64,000 nt of DNA. Source: Abyssibacter profundi. Lineage in GTDB: Bacteria; Pseudomonadota; Gammaproteobacteria; Nevskiales; OUC007. Position 1 is the first letter of the stretch. Every line of letters begins with the position of its first letter. Under the pieces are notes generated by a model. The model searched no databases, had not been told where the DNA came from, and worked only from the letters and a program-made list of their open reading frames with translations. This document shows, one piece after another, positions 1-8,940 of this stretch. Both the position numbers and the translations under genes were made by a program. The stretch covers positions 104,828-168,827 of the forward strand of contig NZ_QEQK01000001.1 of NCBI RefSeq assembly GCF_003151135.1, written 5' to 3'.

Positions 1-2184
1 CCCGCCGGTGAACGTGGTCAGCCGCACTTCGCCGATCCACTTGTTCAGATAATCGAAGCGCAGCCCCGTCAGGATCTGCTTGTTGCCTTCGACGAAGTTC
101 TGCCCCAGACCCGGCGCGATGCCGTTGACGTCCCAGAAGAAGCCCAGCAGCGGCTCGATGTTGGCGCCGAACAAGGCGTTCTGGTAGCGGAACAACGCCA
201 CGGCGCGGATACCCCATGAGAAACGCGTCGGGAATTGATCCAGCGGCTGAGCGGTCGGGTTCTGTCGGCACGTATCGTCACAGACACCCAGGTTGGCGCT
301 ATCGAAGCCGTTCGTCGTGCTGTCAGCACCAACCGAGGCGTGGGTATTCACTTCGGCCCCATTGAACTGCAATTCGCTCAGCTCTGGCATGTCTGGGAAC
401 AACGTCCCGCCGAACTCGAAGATGCCGATGATCTGCGAGGCATCAAACCAGTTCGCACCACCCCAGGTATTCAGCAGTGTGAACTGCATCTGGTGGACCT
501 TCTGGGGCTCCCAACCGCGGATGTAGTAGTTCTCCACACCATCCATGGTGCCGTCGGGATCCACCGGATTATCACGATAAAGCGTGTTCACGAAGTCCGG
601 AACCGCTGCACGACGACCTGGCACCGTGGCCACGCCCGGAATCTCGATCGAGTTCTCCGGGAAGGCTGGCTGCAGGGCTGCGTAGACCAGATCGGTCGAG
701 TGCACCTGGGTGGGCAGGTTTTCGCGGAAGGAATACTCGCCCGAGAACGCCAGATCACCCACGGTGGTGTTGAACGAGAAACCGTAGAGCTTGATGTCTT
801 CCGGATACTCCACGAACAGCTGCAGCGTATCGACCGGCAGGGCGCTGTCGCCGCCAGCGGCAATGAAGCCGTTGCAGTCGATGGCCGCTTCCAAGGCCGT
901 GGTGCTGCTGCCGCTGATGCAGGTGGGGTCCGCCGCATAGGCGGACACGCTTGGAATGCGGGCATGGTAGTTGGAGTAATACAACGCCAGTTCGGTGCCG
1001 TTGTTCAGCCAGCTGGCGAAGTACTTCAGCGCCACACCATACTGACCATCGTCCTTGGGACGCACGTCATCGACTCGCATCACGGTGCGGCCTGAATCGG
1101 TCAAGGCGCCGGACGAATCATTGGCGCTGTTGTCCGCAGACGAATAAATATTCTCCGGATCTTCTGGCGCCTTAGAGAAGGACAGCATGGCGTAGGTTCC
1201 GCCTGCGCCCACGGTATCGCTAACCGAGAAGAAGGTGCCCACGGGGTCGGCAATCGCCGGCTTCCACTCGTACTGGTAGAAGGCCTCCATGAACAGGTCG
1301 GCGGTCAAGTCGGTGCTAATGAAAGCCATGCCCACGGCCTGGAACGCTTCTTCCAGCTGGAAGCCCGGTAGGCGAGCACGCACGCCATGCGGCGGATTCA
1401 CCGCGTTGATGCTGTTGAAGACCAGCGCGGTGGACTCACCCCAGTTCACACCCTGGCGGCCGACGCGCAAGAGAATCTCGCGATCACCAAAGAACGGCAG
1501 GTAACCACTGACGTGGTAGCTCGACCAATCGAAGCTGGACCCTGCCAGACGATCCACGGCGGCCGGCCGCGGCGTGGAGGCAGGCTGCAAGGTCGTATCC
1601 GGATGCGTTTGGTCGAAATTGACGGAATCGGCGTCGAACAAAAAGATCGGGTTGGCGTAGAAGCTCAGCGAGCCACCAATCGGGAACGGCATGTCAAAGC
1701 TGATCTCCGAGTTCAGCTTCACCGCAGCCGACACGACATCGCCCTTGTCGTAGTTCAGGTTGCCGTTGTCCGAGTTCGGCGAAAACGACCCCGGAGCAGC
1801 AACGAATTCCTCGTTGGCGTCGGCGAACCGGGGATCATTCGATTCTGCGGTCGCCGAACAGGCGCCGTTGATCGCACCGGGTTCGTAGGTCAACGGACCG
1901 GCGGCGTCCGGATTACCGGTTCGGTTGGTCCGAACACAAAGGCCGGGATTCAGGTTGGACTTGCCGATCAGGTGTTGCGCCCGATCCTGCACACGCCAAG
2001 CGGCGCCGGCGGTCAGCAAGCTATCGACACTGCCCTCGAACGGACCGATCTCGAACTGGACTGCGGTGGCCGTGGAGCTCACCCCCACCAGCATCGCTGC
2101 CGCACTGCCCAGTAGTGCACTACGCACGGACGGCATACACCACTTAGCGCGCTTGGTCGCACGCACAACATTCAACATCGCCAT
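1..2184 (-). CDS. DUF1302 family outer-membrane-type protein (partial, C-terminus cut)
   Basis: The reading frame is open from an ATG at 2184 to the window edge, giving 728 codons without a stop, so the C-terminus is missing. The N-terminus has basic residues, a hydrophobic stretch and an Ala-rich cleavage region (about residues 1-42), as in an exported protein. The mature part begins with FEIGPFEGSVDSLLTAGAAW and later has a GRQGVNWGES segment, both typical of DUF1302 proteins. These are large predicted beta-barrel-like envelope proteins that often sit next to DUF1329 genes in bacteria that degrade hydrocarbons or steroids. The many Tyr/Trp-rich alternating strands fit an outer-membrane barrel. 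A second in-frame ATG lies at 2178. The molecular function of the family is not established. A candidate promoter lies about 115 bp upstream. Confidence 0.85.
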   Translation of the reverse strand, partial: MAMLNVVRATKRAKWCMPSVRSALLGSAAAMLVGVSSTATAVQFEIGPFEGSVDSLLTAGAAWRVQDRAQHLIGKSNLNPGLCVRTNRTGNPDAAGPLTYEPGAINGACSATAESNDPRFADANEEFVAAPGSFSPNSDNGNLNYDKGDVVSAAVKLNSEISFDMPFPIGGSLSFYANPIFLFDADSVNFDQTHPDTTLQPASTPRPAAVDRLAGSSFDWSSYHVSGYLPFFGDREILLRVGRQGVNWGESTALVFNSINAVNPPHGVRARLPGFQLEEAFQAVGMAFISTDLTADLFMEAFYQYEWKPAIADPVGTFFSVSDTVGAGGTYAMLSFSKAPEDPENIYSSADNSANDSSGALTDSGRTVMRVDDVRPKDDGQYGVALKYFASWLNNGTELALYYSNYHARIPSVSAYAADPTCISGSSTTALEAAIDCNGFIAAGGDSALPVDTLQLFVEYPEDIKLYGFSFNTTVGDLAFSGEYSFRENLPTQVHSTDLVYAALQPAFPENSIEIPGVATVPGRRAAVPDFVNTLYRDNPVDPDGTMDGVENYYIRGWEPQKVHQMQFTLLNTWGGANWFDASQIIGIFEFGGTLFPDMPELSELQFNGAEVNTHASVGADSTTNGFDSANLGVCDDTCRQNPTAQPLDQFPTRFSWGIRAVALFRYQNALFGANIEPLLGFFWDVNGIAPGLGQNFVEGNKQILTGLRFDYLNKWIGEVRLTTFTGG

Positions 2185-2266
2185 GGATCGTCATCCCCCG
2201 AAAGGCGTTTTCTTGTCCCGGCTCCACCTCTCCTTGGCGGACCCCAACCGGGCCGGACGCTTCATA

Positions 2267-2294
2267 GGGGCTGCCTGCTCTCCTCTGCAGCCCC
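2267..2294 (-). other. Perfect 8-bp inverted repeat at the predicted 5' end of the DUF1302 transcript
   Basis: GGGGCTGC (2267-2274) and GCAGCCCC (2287-2294) are perfect inverted copies separated by 12 bases. On the minus strand this hairpin would start within a few bases of the transcription start implied by the -10 at 2299-2304. It could be a 5' stabilising stem, or a weak terminator for pgeF upstream on the same strand. There is no following U-tract. Confidence 0.4.
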
Positions 2295-2298
2295 GCCT

Positions 2299-2327
2299 AA
2301 TATTCTCGGCGGTATTTAAGCAGACAA
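2299..2327 (-). promoter_or_regulatory. Candidate sigma-70 promoter for the DUF1302 gene
   Basis: Read on the minus strand, TTGTCT (2322-2327) and AATATT (2299-2304) are separated by exactly 17 bp. Each matches the consensus at four of six positions. The surrounding DNA is AT-rich for this genome and lies in the gap between pgeF and the DUF1302 gene. This is a prediction from motif and position only. Confidence 0.4.
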
Positions 2328-2358
2328 AAATTCCCACCGCAACGAACACTTAGCGCAT

Positions 2359-3090
2359 CTACTCAATCCAAATCGCACAGGCTTGGCGACCCGTTTGCCC
2401 CCTGTCACGGCGATAGGAATAAAAGCGCCCGGGGTCGGAATACGTATCAAGGCGGGAATCAAATCCCGCAATATCAAGGGCTTCGAGCTGGCGCATGGCG
2501 ATTGCCGGCAGGTTGGCTTGCCAGTGTCCGGGCCGGGTCTCGACGAAATCCTCTGCCGATCCTGTCGGGGTCGCGAGCAAACGATCACGCAGCTTGGCAT
2601 CGACCTCGTAGTGCGCCGCGCGGATGCAGGGACCGATCCAGGCGACCAGCGCCGCGTCAGCGGCCGCGTGTGCAGCGGCTGCCGCAATCACCCCATCGGC
2701 CAAGCCCCGCCAACCCGCATGAACAACCGCCACCCACCGCCGGCGACGACACGCCAGCAGAATGGGAAGACAATCGGCTGTCATCACGACCAGCGGTCTG
2801 CGCGGCTGGGTCGACACGGCGGCATCGGCAACCGGCACTGCATGTCCGTCCGGTTCCTGCGCCACATTGCGGCCATGCACTTGTTGCATCCACGCGGGCT
2901 GGGCTGGCATGCCACAGGCGACCTGCCAGGCGCGTCGATTCGCGCGCACGGCGGCGTCATCGTCACCGCAGTGCAGCGCCAGGTTGAGCGACGCGTATGC
3001 GCCACGACTGCCGCCACCCGACCGTGTGCTGGCAGCCGCCCGCACCCATGGTGGCGCCGGCCACTGCGGCTGGATGACTTCGACGTTCAC
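2359..3090 (-). CDS. pgeF: Peptidoglycan editing factor PgeF (YfiH, laccase-domain protein)
   Basis: This 243-residue protein of the YfiH/DUF152 family was once annotated as polyphenol oxidase. In E. coli, PgeF prevents or removes misincorporated L-serine in peptidoglycan precursors. Family motifs visible are SLNLALHCGDD, VMTADCLPILLA and AVVHAGWRGLADG, which carry the conserved His/Cys metal-site residues. The start is GTG at 3090, and this GTGA overlaps the rluD stop by 3-4 bases, so the genes are translationally coupled. The rluD-pgeF pair divergent from bamD is the same arrangement as in E. coli. The length is normal for the family. Confidence 0.93.
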   Translation of the reverse strand: MNVEVIQPQWPAPPWVRAAASTRSGGGSRGAYASLNLALHCGDDDAAVRANRRAWQVACGMPAQPAWMQQVHGRNVAQEPDGHAVPVADAAVSTQPRRPLVVMTADCLPILLACRRRRWVAVVHAGWRGLADGVIAAAAAHAAADAALVAWIGPCIRAAHYEVDAKLRDRLLATPTGSAEDFVETRPGHWQANLPAIAMRQLEALDIAGFDSRLDTYSDPGRFYSYRRDRGQTGRQACAIWIE

Positions 3091-4040
3091 TCCGGCGGAC
3101 CAAGCGCCGCAACCAGCGCCTGAAAATCCGCGGGGAGCGGCGCACGCAGCTGGATCGACTCACCCGTCATGGGCTGCTCGAAACCCAGCTCAAACGCGTG
3201 CAACGCCTGGCGACGAAAGCCATGTAACTCGGCTTGCAGGCTGTCCGTTGCCCCCGCCAGGCCACTGCCGCGTCGCCCGTACTGCGGATCACCGACGATC
3301 GGAAATCCCCTGCTTTGCAGATGTACCCGAATCTGATGCGTGCGCCCCGTCTCCAAACGCACGTCCAGCAGGCTATGGTGCGCCCAGCGGGAACGCACGC
3401 GGTAATGAGTAACCGCATGCCGACCGTCACGCCGGACGGCAAAGCGTGTTCGATCCTGCGGGTGACGCCCCAGCGGGGCATCGATCCGGTCGCCGGCAAT
3501 CACGCGCCCCCAGACCAGGGCCTGGTACTGCCGCCGAATCGACCGCGCCTGCATGGCCTGCGAGAGCCGGTGGTACGCCTCCGGATGGCGCGCGATGATC
3601 AGCAGACCGCTGGTCAGCTTATCCAGCCGGTGAATCAAACCAGCGCGCGGCAGTTGCTGCAGCTGCGGGTCGTGATGCAACAGGGCGTTCTGCAAGGTGC
3701 CCCGGGGCTGTCCCGCCCCGGGATGGACGACCAACCCAGCCGGCTTATTGATTACCAGACAATCGTCGTCTTCATGCACGACTTCCAGCGGCATCGCTTC
3801 GGGCGCTGTTTCCACCGCTGCCTCGAAGACTGGGTCGACCTCTATATGCTGACCGGTCTGCACCGCAGCGCGCTGATTCGTGATCAGCGCTTGGTCGATA
3901 CGCACGCGCCCGTCCTGGATCCATCGCTGCACACGACTGCGCGAAACATCGACCATCAGTTCGGCCAGCGCACGATCCAGGCGCGCGCCGGAGAGAACTT
4001 CCGGAACCTCAAACACTCGAATGTCGGAACTCGTTGACAC
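3087..4040 (-). CDS. rluD: 23S rRNA pseudouridine synthase RluD
   Basis: RluD makes pseudouridines in helix 69 of 23S rRNA (positions 1911, 1915 and 1917 in E. coli). An N-terminal S4 RNA-binding domain (SGARLDRALAELMVDVSRSRV, about residues 14-35) is followed by the RsuA/RluD catalytic domain with the LIHRLDKLTSGLL motif. I chose the GTG at 4040 because it gives 317 residues, close to the family length, and puts the catalytic Asp at about residue 140, matching Asp139 of E. coli RluD. An upstream in-frame ATG at 4094 would add 18 basic residues and overlap the bamD start region. The gene overlaps pgeF at its 3' end and is divergent from bamD. Confidence 0.92.
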   Translation of the reverse strand: MSTSSDIRVFEVPEVLSGARLDRALAELMVDVSRSRVQRWIQDGRVRIDQALITNQRAAVQTGQHIEVDPVFEAAVETAPEAMPLEVVHEDDDCLVINKPAGLVVHPGAGQPRGTLQNALLHHDPQLQQLPRAGLIHRLDKLTSGLLIIARHPEAYHRLSQAMQARSIRRQYQALVWGRVIAGDRIDAPLGRHPQDRTRFAVRRDGRHAVTHYRVRSRWAHHSLLDVRLETGRTHQIRVHLQSRGFPIVGDPQYGRRGSGLAGATDSLQAELHGFRRQALHAFELGFEQPMTGESIQLRAPLPADFQALVAALGPPE

Positions 4041-4083
4041 GATCGGTATACTCTTGCGGCCTCTTCTGAGAACACGACCCCGA

Positions 4084-4992
4084 ATGATAGCCATCCGACT
4101 GCCGGCCCTCTTGCTGGTCGGCGCGAGTCTAGTGCTTGGCGGCTGCGCCAGCGACGATGATGCCCTGGCACCCGCGAATCCGTTTCGCGACGAGCTGCCC
4201 AAGCGCTTGCTACGCCTGCAGGCTGATCAGGTCTACCGGATGGCCCGCCGTTCGCTGGATGCGGCCGACTATGACGGCGCCATCGGCCAGTACCGCGCCA
4301 TTCTGCTGCGCTTTCCATTTTCGCAGTACGCGACGCAGGCCCAGCTCGAACTGATCTACGCCAACTACAAGGCCTATGCACCGGATAGTGCGCTGGCCGA
4401 CGCGGACCGGTTTTTGCGCGAGCACCCGCGGCACCCCCAGATCGAATACGTGTATTACCTGCGCGGCCTGATCCACTACAGCCGCGCCAATGCCGACGGC
4501 GACCTGCTGCCCTGGTCGGACTCGCATAGCTACGACCCGACCTACGCACGTCGCGCCTTCGATGCCTTTGGACAGCTCATCCAGCGCTATCCGGACAGCC
4601 GCTACGCACCGGATGCCCGCCAGCGCATGGTATTGCTACGGGATCGCGTGGCTCAGCATGAGTTGGAGATCGCGCGCTATTACATGAAGCGCAAGGCCTA
4701 TGTCGCCGCCAGTCGCCGTGCCGAAGACATTCTGGAGCGGTTCCAGGGCACATCGGTTATTCCGGAAACCCTGGGCATGCTTGAATCCGCCTATCGGTCG
4801 CTGGAGCTGACCGAGTTGGCCGAGGCCACAGCGTCACTTGCGCAAGCCAACTATGGCGCGCCTGTCACGCCAGCAACCGAAACGTCGGGTCCGCACGCCA
4901 AGCCAGAGCAGCTCAGCCTGCCGCCGGTCATCGACCGAACCGGCCCCGAAACGGTGACCAGCGACGACGCATCGGAAGACAGCGCGCCTTAG
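4084..4992 (+). CDS. bamD: Outer membrane assembly lipoprotein BamD
   Basis: BamD is an essential part of the BAM complex that inserts beta-barrel proteins into the outer membrane. The ATG at 4084 starts a lipoprotein signal with the lipobox VLGGC (Cys at about residue 21). It is followed by tandem TPR-like helices, for example YDGAIGQYRAILLRFPFSQY, AFDAFGQLIQRYPDSRYAPD and AAYRSLE-type repeats, as in the family. At 302 residues it is longer than E. coli BamD (245). The extra length is a Pro/Ser/Thr-rich acidic tail after about residue 255. The frame is open further upstream, but only this start gives a signal peptide. It is divergent from rluD with a gap of about 43 bp; a TATACT at 4047-4052 could be its -10. 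Confidence 0.95.
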   Translation: MIAIRLPALLLVGASLVLGGCASDDDALAPANPFRDELPKRLLRLQADQVYRMARRSLDAADYDGAIGQYRAILLRFPFSQYATQAQLELIYANYKAYAPDSALADADRFLREHPRHPQIEYVYYLRGLIHYSRANADGDLLPWSDSHSYDPTYARRAFDAFGQLIQRYPDSRYAPDARQRMVLLRDRVAQHELEIARYYMKRKAYVAASRRAEDILERFQGTSVIPETLGMLESAYRSLELTELAEATASLAQANYGAPVTPATETSGPHAKPEQLSLPPVIDRTGPETVTSDDASEDSAP

Positions 4993-5011
4993 CGCAGCGG
5001 CTGGCGTGGCC

Positions 5012-5042
5012 ACGGTCGTCCGCTATGGGCAGGGGCGACCGT
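5012..5042. terminator. Hairpin between convergent bamD and nadE
   Basis: A 10-bp stem forms from ACGGTCGTCC (5012-5021) and GGGCGACCGT (5033-5042) with one G-T wobble and an 11-base loop. It lies between the bamD stop and the nadE stop, which converge. There is no clear U-tract on either strand, so it may stop transcription weakly or only protect 3' ends. Confidence 0.35.
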
Positions 5043-5081
5043 CGCGCAGCATCGATCGCCCTGCCCGACCTGCGTACCGGA

Positions 5082-6719
5082 CTAGATGTCTTCGTAGACC
5101 GCGGTAATCGGGTAGCGGCGATCCCGGCCAAAGGCCCGGGCTGTGACCTTGGGCCCCGGCGGTGCCTGCCGGCGCTTGTATTCGTTATGCCGAATCATGC
5201 GGGCCACCCGCTTGACCAGTTCGCCATCGAACCCCTGCTCCGCAATCTCAGCCAGGGTTGCGTGGTCCTCGACATAGGCGCGGATGATGGCATCGAGGGT
5301 TTCGTACGGCGGCAGGCTATCGGAATCCTGCTGATCATCGCGCAGTTCCGCAGACGGCGGTCGGTCGATCACAGCCTGCGGTATGACCGGTGACTCGCCC
5401 GACTTCACCTGGGCGTTGCGCCAGTTGGCCAGCTTGAAGACCAATGTCTTGTAGACATCCTTGAGTGGCGCAAAGCCACCAGCCATATCGCCGTAAAGCG
5501 TTGCATAACCGGTCGCCAGTTCGCTCTTGTTACCCGTTGCCAGCACGAGATAGCGAAATTTGTTGGACAGGGCCATCAGCAGCGTGCCGCGCACACGAGA
5601 CTGGATATTCTCCTCGGTGACGTCCACCTCGCAGCCAGCGAACTCAGCGGCCAGGGCATCGCCGAACTGCTCCACCATCGGTTCGATACCGATGTCGGAA
5701 AAGCGCACACCCAGGCGTTCGGCCTGCGCACGCGCCTCGCGGCGAGAGAGTTCAGAGGTATAGCGAGAAGGCATGGCCACGCACCAGACGCGGTCCGCGC
5801 CCAGCGCATCAACTGCCAGCGCCAATACCAGCGAAGAATCAATGCCGCCCGACAAACCGATCAGCACGCCATCAAAGCGATTGCGATTGACGTAGTCGGC
5901 AATTGACATGGTCAGCGCCTGCCAGCAGAGCTGCTCCATGGACTTATCGGTCTTCTTGGCCGGCTTGGCGTTGGCCACATGGTCGATGGGCACGTCTGCC
6001 AAGAACACCCCTTCCTCGAAGGTCGGCGCCCGGGCGATGATCTGCCCGTCATAGCGCGCCGCCATCGAATCACCGTCGAAAACCAACTCGTCCTGCCCGC
6101 CCACGCAATTGACGTAGACGATGGACAGCCCGGTTTCGCGCGCCCGTTCCGCCAGCACCTGATTGCGCTGTTCGTGCTTGGTTTCGTGGAACGGCGAGGC
6201 GTTGATGTTGATCAGCAGGCTGGCGCCGGCCTTGGCAACATCTGCCGTCGGCCCCGGCTCCCAGATGTCCTCGCAAATCGTCAGGCCGATCGTCAGTCCG
6301 GCCATCTCGAACACGCAGGTCTTATCGCCCTGCGCGAAATGCCGTTCCTCGTCGAAGACACCGTAGTTCGGTAGCTTCTGCTTGCGGTACTTGGCCACGC
6401 GCTTGTCGCCCAGGTACACGTCAGCGGCGTTGTAAATGCCGCCGTCCGTGTATTCCGGGTAGCCGACAATCACCCCGATTCCAGAAACCTCCCGCCGGAT
6501 GCGGGTCAAGCCATCCTTGACCTTGCCGGGCAGACCACGCCGCAGCAGCAAATCGTCAGGCGGATAGCCCAGCACGGCCAGCTCCGGAAACACGACGAGA
6601 TCGGCCTGGTGGGTATCGCGGGCCTCGATGGCGGCCTGGACCATCTTGTCGACGTTGCCCTCGACATCACCCACCCACAGGTTGAGCTGGGCCATACAGA
6701 CCCGCAGCGTTCTTGCCAT
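5082..6719 (-). CDS. nadE: Glutamine-dependent NAD+ synthetase
   Basis: This enzyme converts deamido-NAD to NAD+ using ATP and ammonia from glutamine. The 545 residues contain two domains. An N-terminal nitrilase-type glutaminase has catalytic Glu in VVFPELAVLGYPP, Lys in YRKQKLPNYGVFDE and Cys in LTICEDIWEPG. A C-terminal synthetase has the pyrophosphatase loop LSGGIDSSLVLALA and ATGNKSELATGYATLYGD. This is the two-domain form, so it does not need external ammonia. The start is ATG at 6719. It is the third gene of a minus-strand run after sucC and sucD (35-bp gap), so co-transcription is plausible. Confidence 0.96.
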   Translation of the reverse strand: MARTLRVCMAQLNLWVGDVEGNVDKMVQAAIEARDTHQADLVVFPELAVLGYPPDDLLLRRGLPGKVKDGLTRIRREVSGIGVIVGYPEYTDGGIYNAADVYLGDKRVAKYRKQKLPNYGVFDEERHFAQGDKTCVFEMAGLTIGLTICEDIWEPGPTADVAKAGASLLININASPFHETKHEQRNQVLAERARETGLSIVYVNCVGGQDELVFDGDSMAARYDGQIIARAPTFEEGVFLADVPIDHVANAKPAKKTDKSMEQLCWQALTMSIADYVNRNRFDGVLIGLSGGIDSSLVLALAVDALGADRVWCVAMPSRYTSELSRREARAQAERLGVRFSDIGIEPMVEQFGDALAAEFAGCEVDVTEENIQSRVRGTLLMALSNKFRYLVLATGNKSELATGYATLYGDMAGGFAPLKDVYKTLVFKLANWRNAQVKSGESPVIPQAVIDRPPSAELRDDQQDSDSLPPYETLDAIIRAYVEDHATLAEIAEQGFDGELVKRVARMIRHNEYKRRQAPPGPKVTARAFGRDRRYPITAVYEDI

Positions 6720-6754
6720 GTCTTATCCCCGGAAGGACGCGGGGTGAGGACGGA

Positions 6755-7624
6755 TCAGGCCAGGGCCTTGGCGATGGCCTCGCCGAGATCCGCCGGTGAC
6801 CGCACGGTGGTGACACCCGCTGCTTCCAGCGCGGCGAATTTGTCGTCGGCCGTACCCTTACCGCCCGAAATAATCGCGCCCGCATGCCCCATGCGCTTGC
6901 CGGGAGGCGCCGTCACACCCGCGATATAGGCCACCACGGGCTTGGTGACATGCGCCTTGATGTACTCGGCCGCCTCCTCTTCCTTGGAGCCACCGATCTC
7001 GCCGACCATGATGATGCCTTCGGTCTGCGGGTCTTCCTGGAAACGGGAGATCACATCGATAAAGCCCATCCCGTGCACCGGGTCGCCGCCGATGCCGACA
7101 CAGGTGGATTGCCCCAGGCCGTTGTTCGTGGTCTGGAACACGGCTTCATACGTCAGGGTGCCGGAACGCGACACAATGCCGATCTTGCCCGGCTTGTGGA
7201 TATGCCCCGGCATGATGCCGATCTTGCATTCGCCGGGGGTAATCACACCCGGGCAGTTCGGCCCGATCAGCACGGCATCGGTCTCGCTGAGCGCGGACTT
7301 CACCCGCACCATGTCCAACACCGGAATATGCTCGGTGATGCAGACGATCACCTTGATGCCTGCGTCGATCGCCTCAAGCACAGCGTCTGCTGCAAACGGT
7401 GCGGGCACGTAGATCATGCTGGCATTGGCGCCGGTTTCTGCCACGGCATCGGCCACCGTGTTGAACACGGGGCGGTCCAGATGGGTCTCACCGCCGCGGC
7501 CCGGCGTCACGCCTCCGACCAGCTGCGTCCCGTAGGCAATGGCCTGCTCGGAGTGAAACGTGCCCTGGCGACCCGTGAAGCCCTGGACGACGACCTTGGT
7601 GTTCTTGTCAATCAAGATGCTCAT
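6755..7624 (-). CDS. sucD: Succinate-CoA ligase (ADP-forming) alpha subunit
   Basis: SucD binds CoA and carries the phosphohistidine of succinyl-CoA synthetase, which makes ATP or GTP in the TCA cycle. The 289 residues match the family length. Visible features are the CoA-binding Rossmann N-terminus ([18 protein letters not shown]), [15 protein letters not shown], the [14 protein letters not shown] segment, and the active-site His in [17 protein letters not shown]. It follows sucC after 26 bp on the same strand, the normal operon arrangement for the heterodimer. Confidence 0.97.
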   Translation of the reverse strand: MSILIDKNTKVVVQGFTGRQGTFHSEQAIAYGTQLVGGVTPGRGGETHLDRPVFNTVADAVAETGANASMIYVPAPFAADAVLEAIDAGIKVIVCITEHIPVLDMVRVKSALSETDAVLIGPNCPGVITPGECKIGIMPGHIHKPGKIGIVSRSGTLTYEAVFQTTNNGLGQSTCVGIGGDPVHGMGFIDVISRFQEDPQTEGIIMVGEIGGSKEEEAAEYIKAHVTKPVVAYIAGVTAPPGKRMGHAGAIISGGKGTADDKFAALEAAGVTTVRSPADLGEAIAKALA

Positions 7625-7650
7625 TGATAAATCCTTGTGTGGTCCGGGCT

Positions 7651-8811
7651 CTACTTGGCAGCCGCCACGACCTTGGTCGCCGCGTCGGTCAGATCCACAG
7701 CGGGAATGATTTCGAAATCCGATTCTTCGAGCAGCTTGCGACCCTGCTCGACGTTAGTGCCTTCCAGACGCGCGACGACAGGAATCGTCAGCCCCACCTG
7801 GCGAACCGCCTCGATAATGCCTTCGGCGATCAGGTCACAGCGCACGATGCCACCGAAAATGTTGACCAGAATGGCCTTGACGTCACCCCCGGAGGTGATG
7901 AGCTTGAAGGCCTCGGTGACGCGCTCGGCCGTCGCGCCGCCGCCCACGTCCAGGAAGTTCGCAGGCTGCCCGCCGTGCAGCTTGATGATGTCCATGGTCG
8001 CCATGGCCAAGCCCGCGCCATTGACCATGCAGCCGATGTCGCCATCCAGCGTGACGTAGTTGAGGTCATGCTTGGCGGCCGCCAGCTCCTTCTCGTCTTC
8101 CTGCGTCGGATCGGCCATGGCAGCGATGTCCTTGTGACGGAACAACGCGTTGTCATCAAAGTTCAGCTTGGCATCCAGCGCGGCCAGATTGCCGTCGCCC
8201 GTGACAATCAGGGGATTGATCTCGACCAGGCTGGCATCACGCTCGTGGAACAAGCGGATGAAACCGTTGACGATTTTGGCGAACTGACCAACCTGGTCCT
8301 TGTTCAATCCAAGGAAGAAGCCCAGACGCCGCGCCTGGTAACCGGAAAAGCCGGCGCCCGGCGGCACGCCGATCGCCAGGATCTTTTCGGGCGTCTTCTC
8401 GGCGACTTCCTCGATGTCCATCCCGCCTTCCGGCGACGCCATGACCACGATGCGATCAGTGCCTCGATCCACCAGCACGGACAGATAGAGTTCGGTTTCG
8501 ATGGCCGACGGCTCCTCAACCAGCACCTGGCTGATCGGCAGCCCCTGGGCATCGGTCTGCTTGGTCACCAGGCGCTGACCGAGCATGCCGGCAGCCGCCT
8601 CGCGAACCTCGTCCAAACTGTCGACCAGCTTGACGCCACCGGCCTTGCCGCGCCCGCCGGCATGGACCTGCGCCTTAACGACCCAGCGCTCGCCACCCAG
8701 CTTTTTGGCGGCCTCAACGGCGTCTTCGGGAGAACTGGCGACGTGACCCGTCGGGACGGGAATGCCGTATTCGGCAAACAGGCCCTTGGCCTGATACTCA
8801 TGCAGGTTCAT
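7651..8811 (-). CDS. sucC: Succinate-CoA ligase (ADP-forming) beta subunit
   Basis: SucC is the nucleotide-grasping subunit of succinyl-CoA synthetase. The start is ATG at 8811, giving the canonical N-terminus [20 protein letters not shown] and 386 residues (E. coli SucC has 388). The frame runs open to 8871, but those 20 residues have no family counterpart. The ATP-grasp part includes [19 protein letters not shown], and the C-terminal ligase-CoA part has [21 protein letters not shown] sequence ([13 protein letters not shown]). It is the first gene of sucC-sucD on the minus strand and divergent from pilS. Confidence 0.97.
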   Translation of the reverse strand: MNLHEYQAKGLFAEYGIPVPTGHVASSPEDAVEAAKKLGGERWVVKAQVHAGGRGKAGGVKLVDSLDEVREAAAGMLGQRLVTKQTDAQGLPISQVLVEEPSAIETELYLSVLVDRGTDRIVVMASPEGGMDIEEVAEKTPEKILAIGVPPGAGFSGYQARRLGFFLGLNKDQVGQFAKIVNGFIRLFHERDASLVEINPLIVTGDGNLAALDAKLNFDDNALFRHKDIAAMADPTQEDEKELAAAKHDLNYVTLDGDIGCMVNGAGLAMATMDIIKLHGGQPANFLDVGGGATAERVTEAFKLITSGGDVKAILVNIFGGIVRCDLIAEGIIEAVRQVGLTIPVVARLEGTNVEQGRKLLEESDFEIIPAVDLTDAATKVVAAAK

Positions 8812-8940
8812 TGCACACCGGACTCGGGATGATGGGCTGCGGATTCTCTCCCATCGCCGTGCGAGGCGCAAAACAGGGCCGTATGCTTGCCATTCTTCGG
8901 CTGGCAGATTTCACACCATGACACCGCCTTTGTTCGCATC

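Noticed and set aside
235..1095. Long plus-strand open frames across the DUF1302 gene
   Set aside because: They have no recognisable domains or RBS and mirror a strongly supported minus-strand protein. They are antisense shadows of GC-rich coding DNA, as are many others in the window.
4034..4052. TTGACA next to TATACT upstream of bamD
   Set aside because: The two boxes are only 7 bp apart, too close for a -35/-10 pair. TATACT may be a -10 with a poor -35, but the combination is not a promoter.
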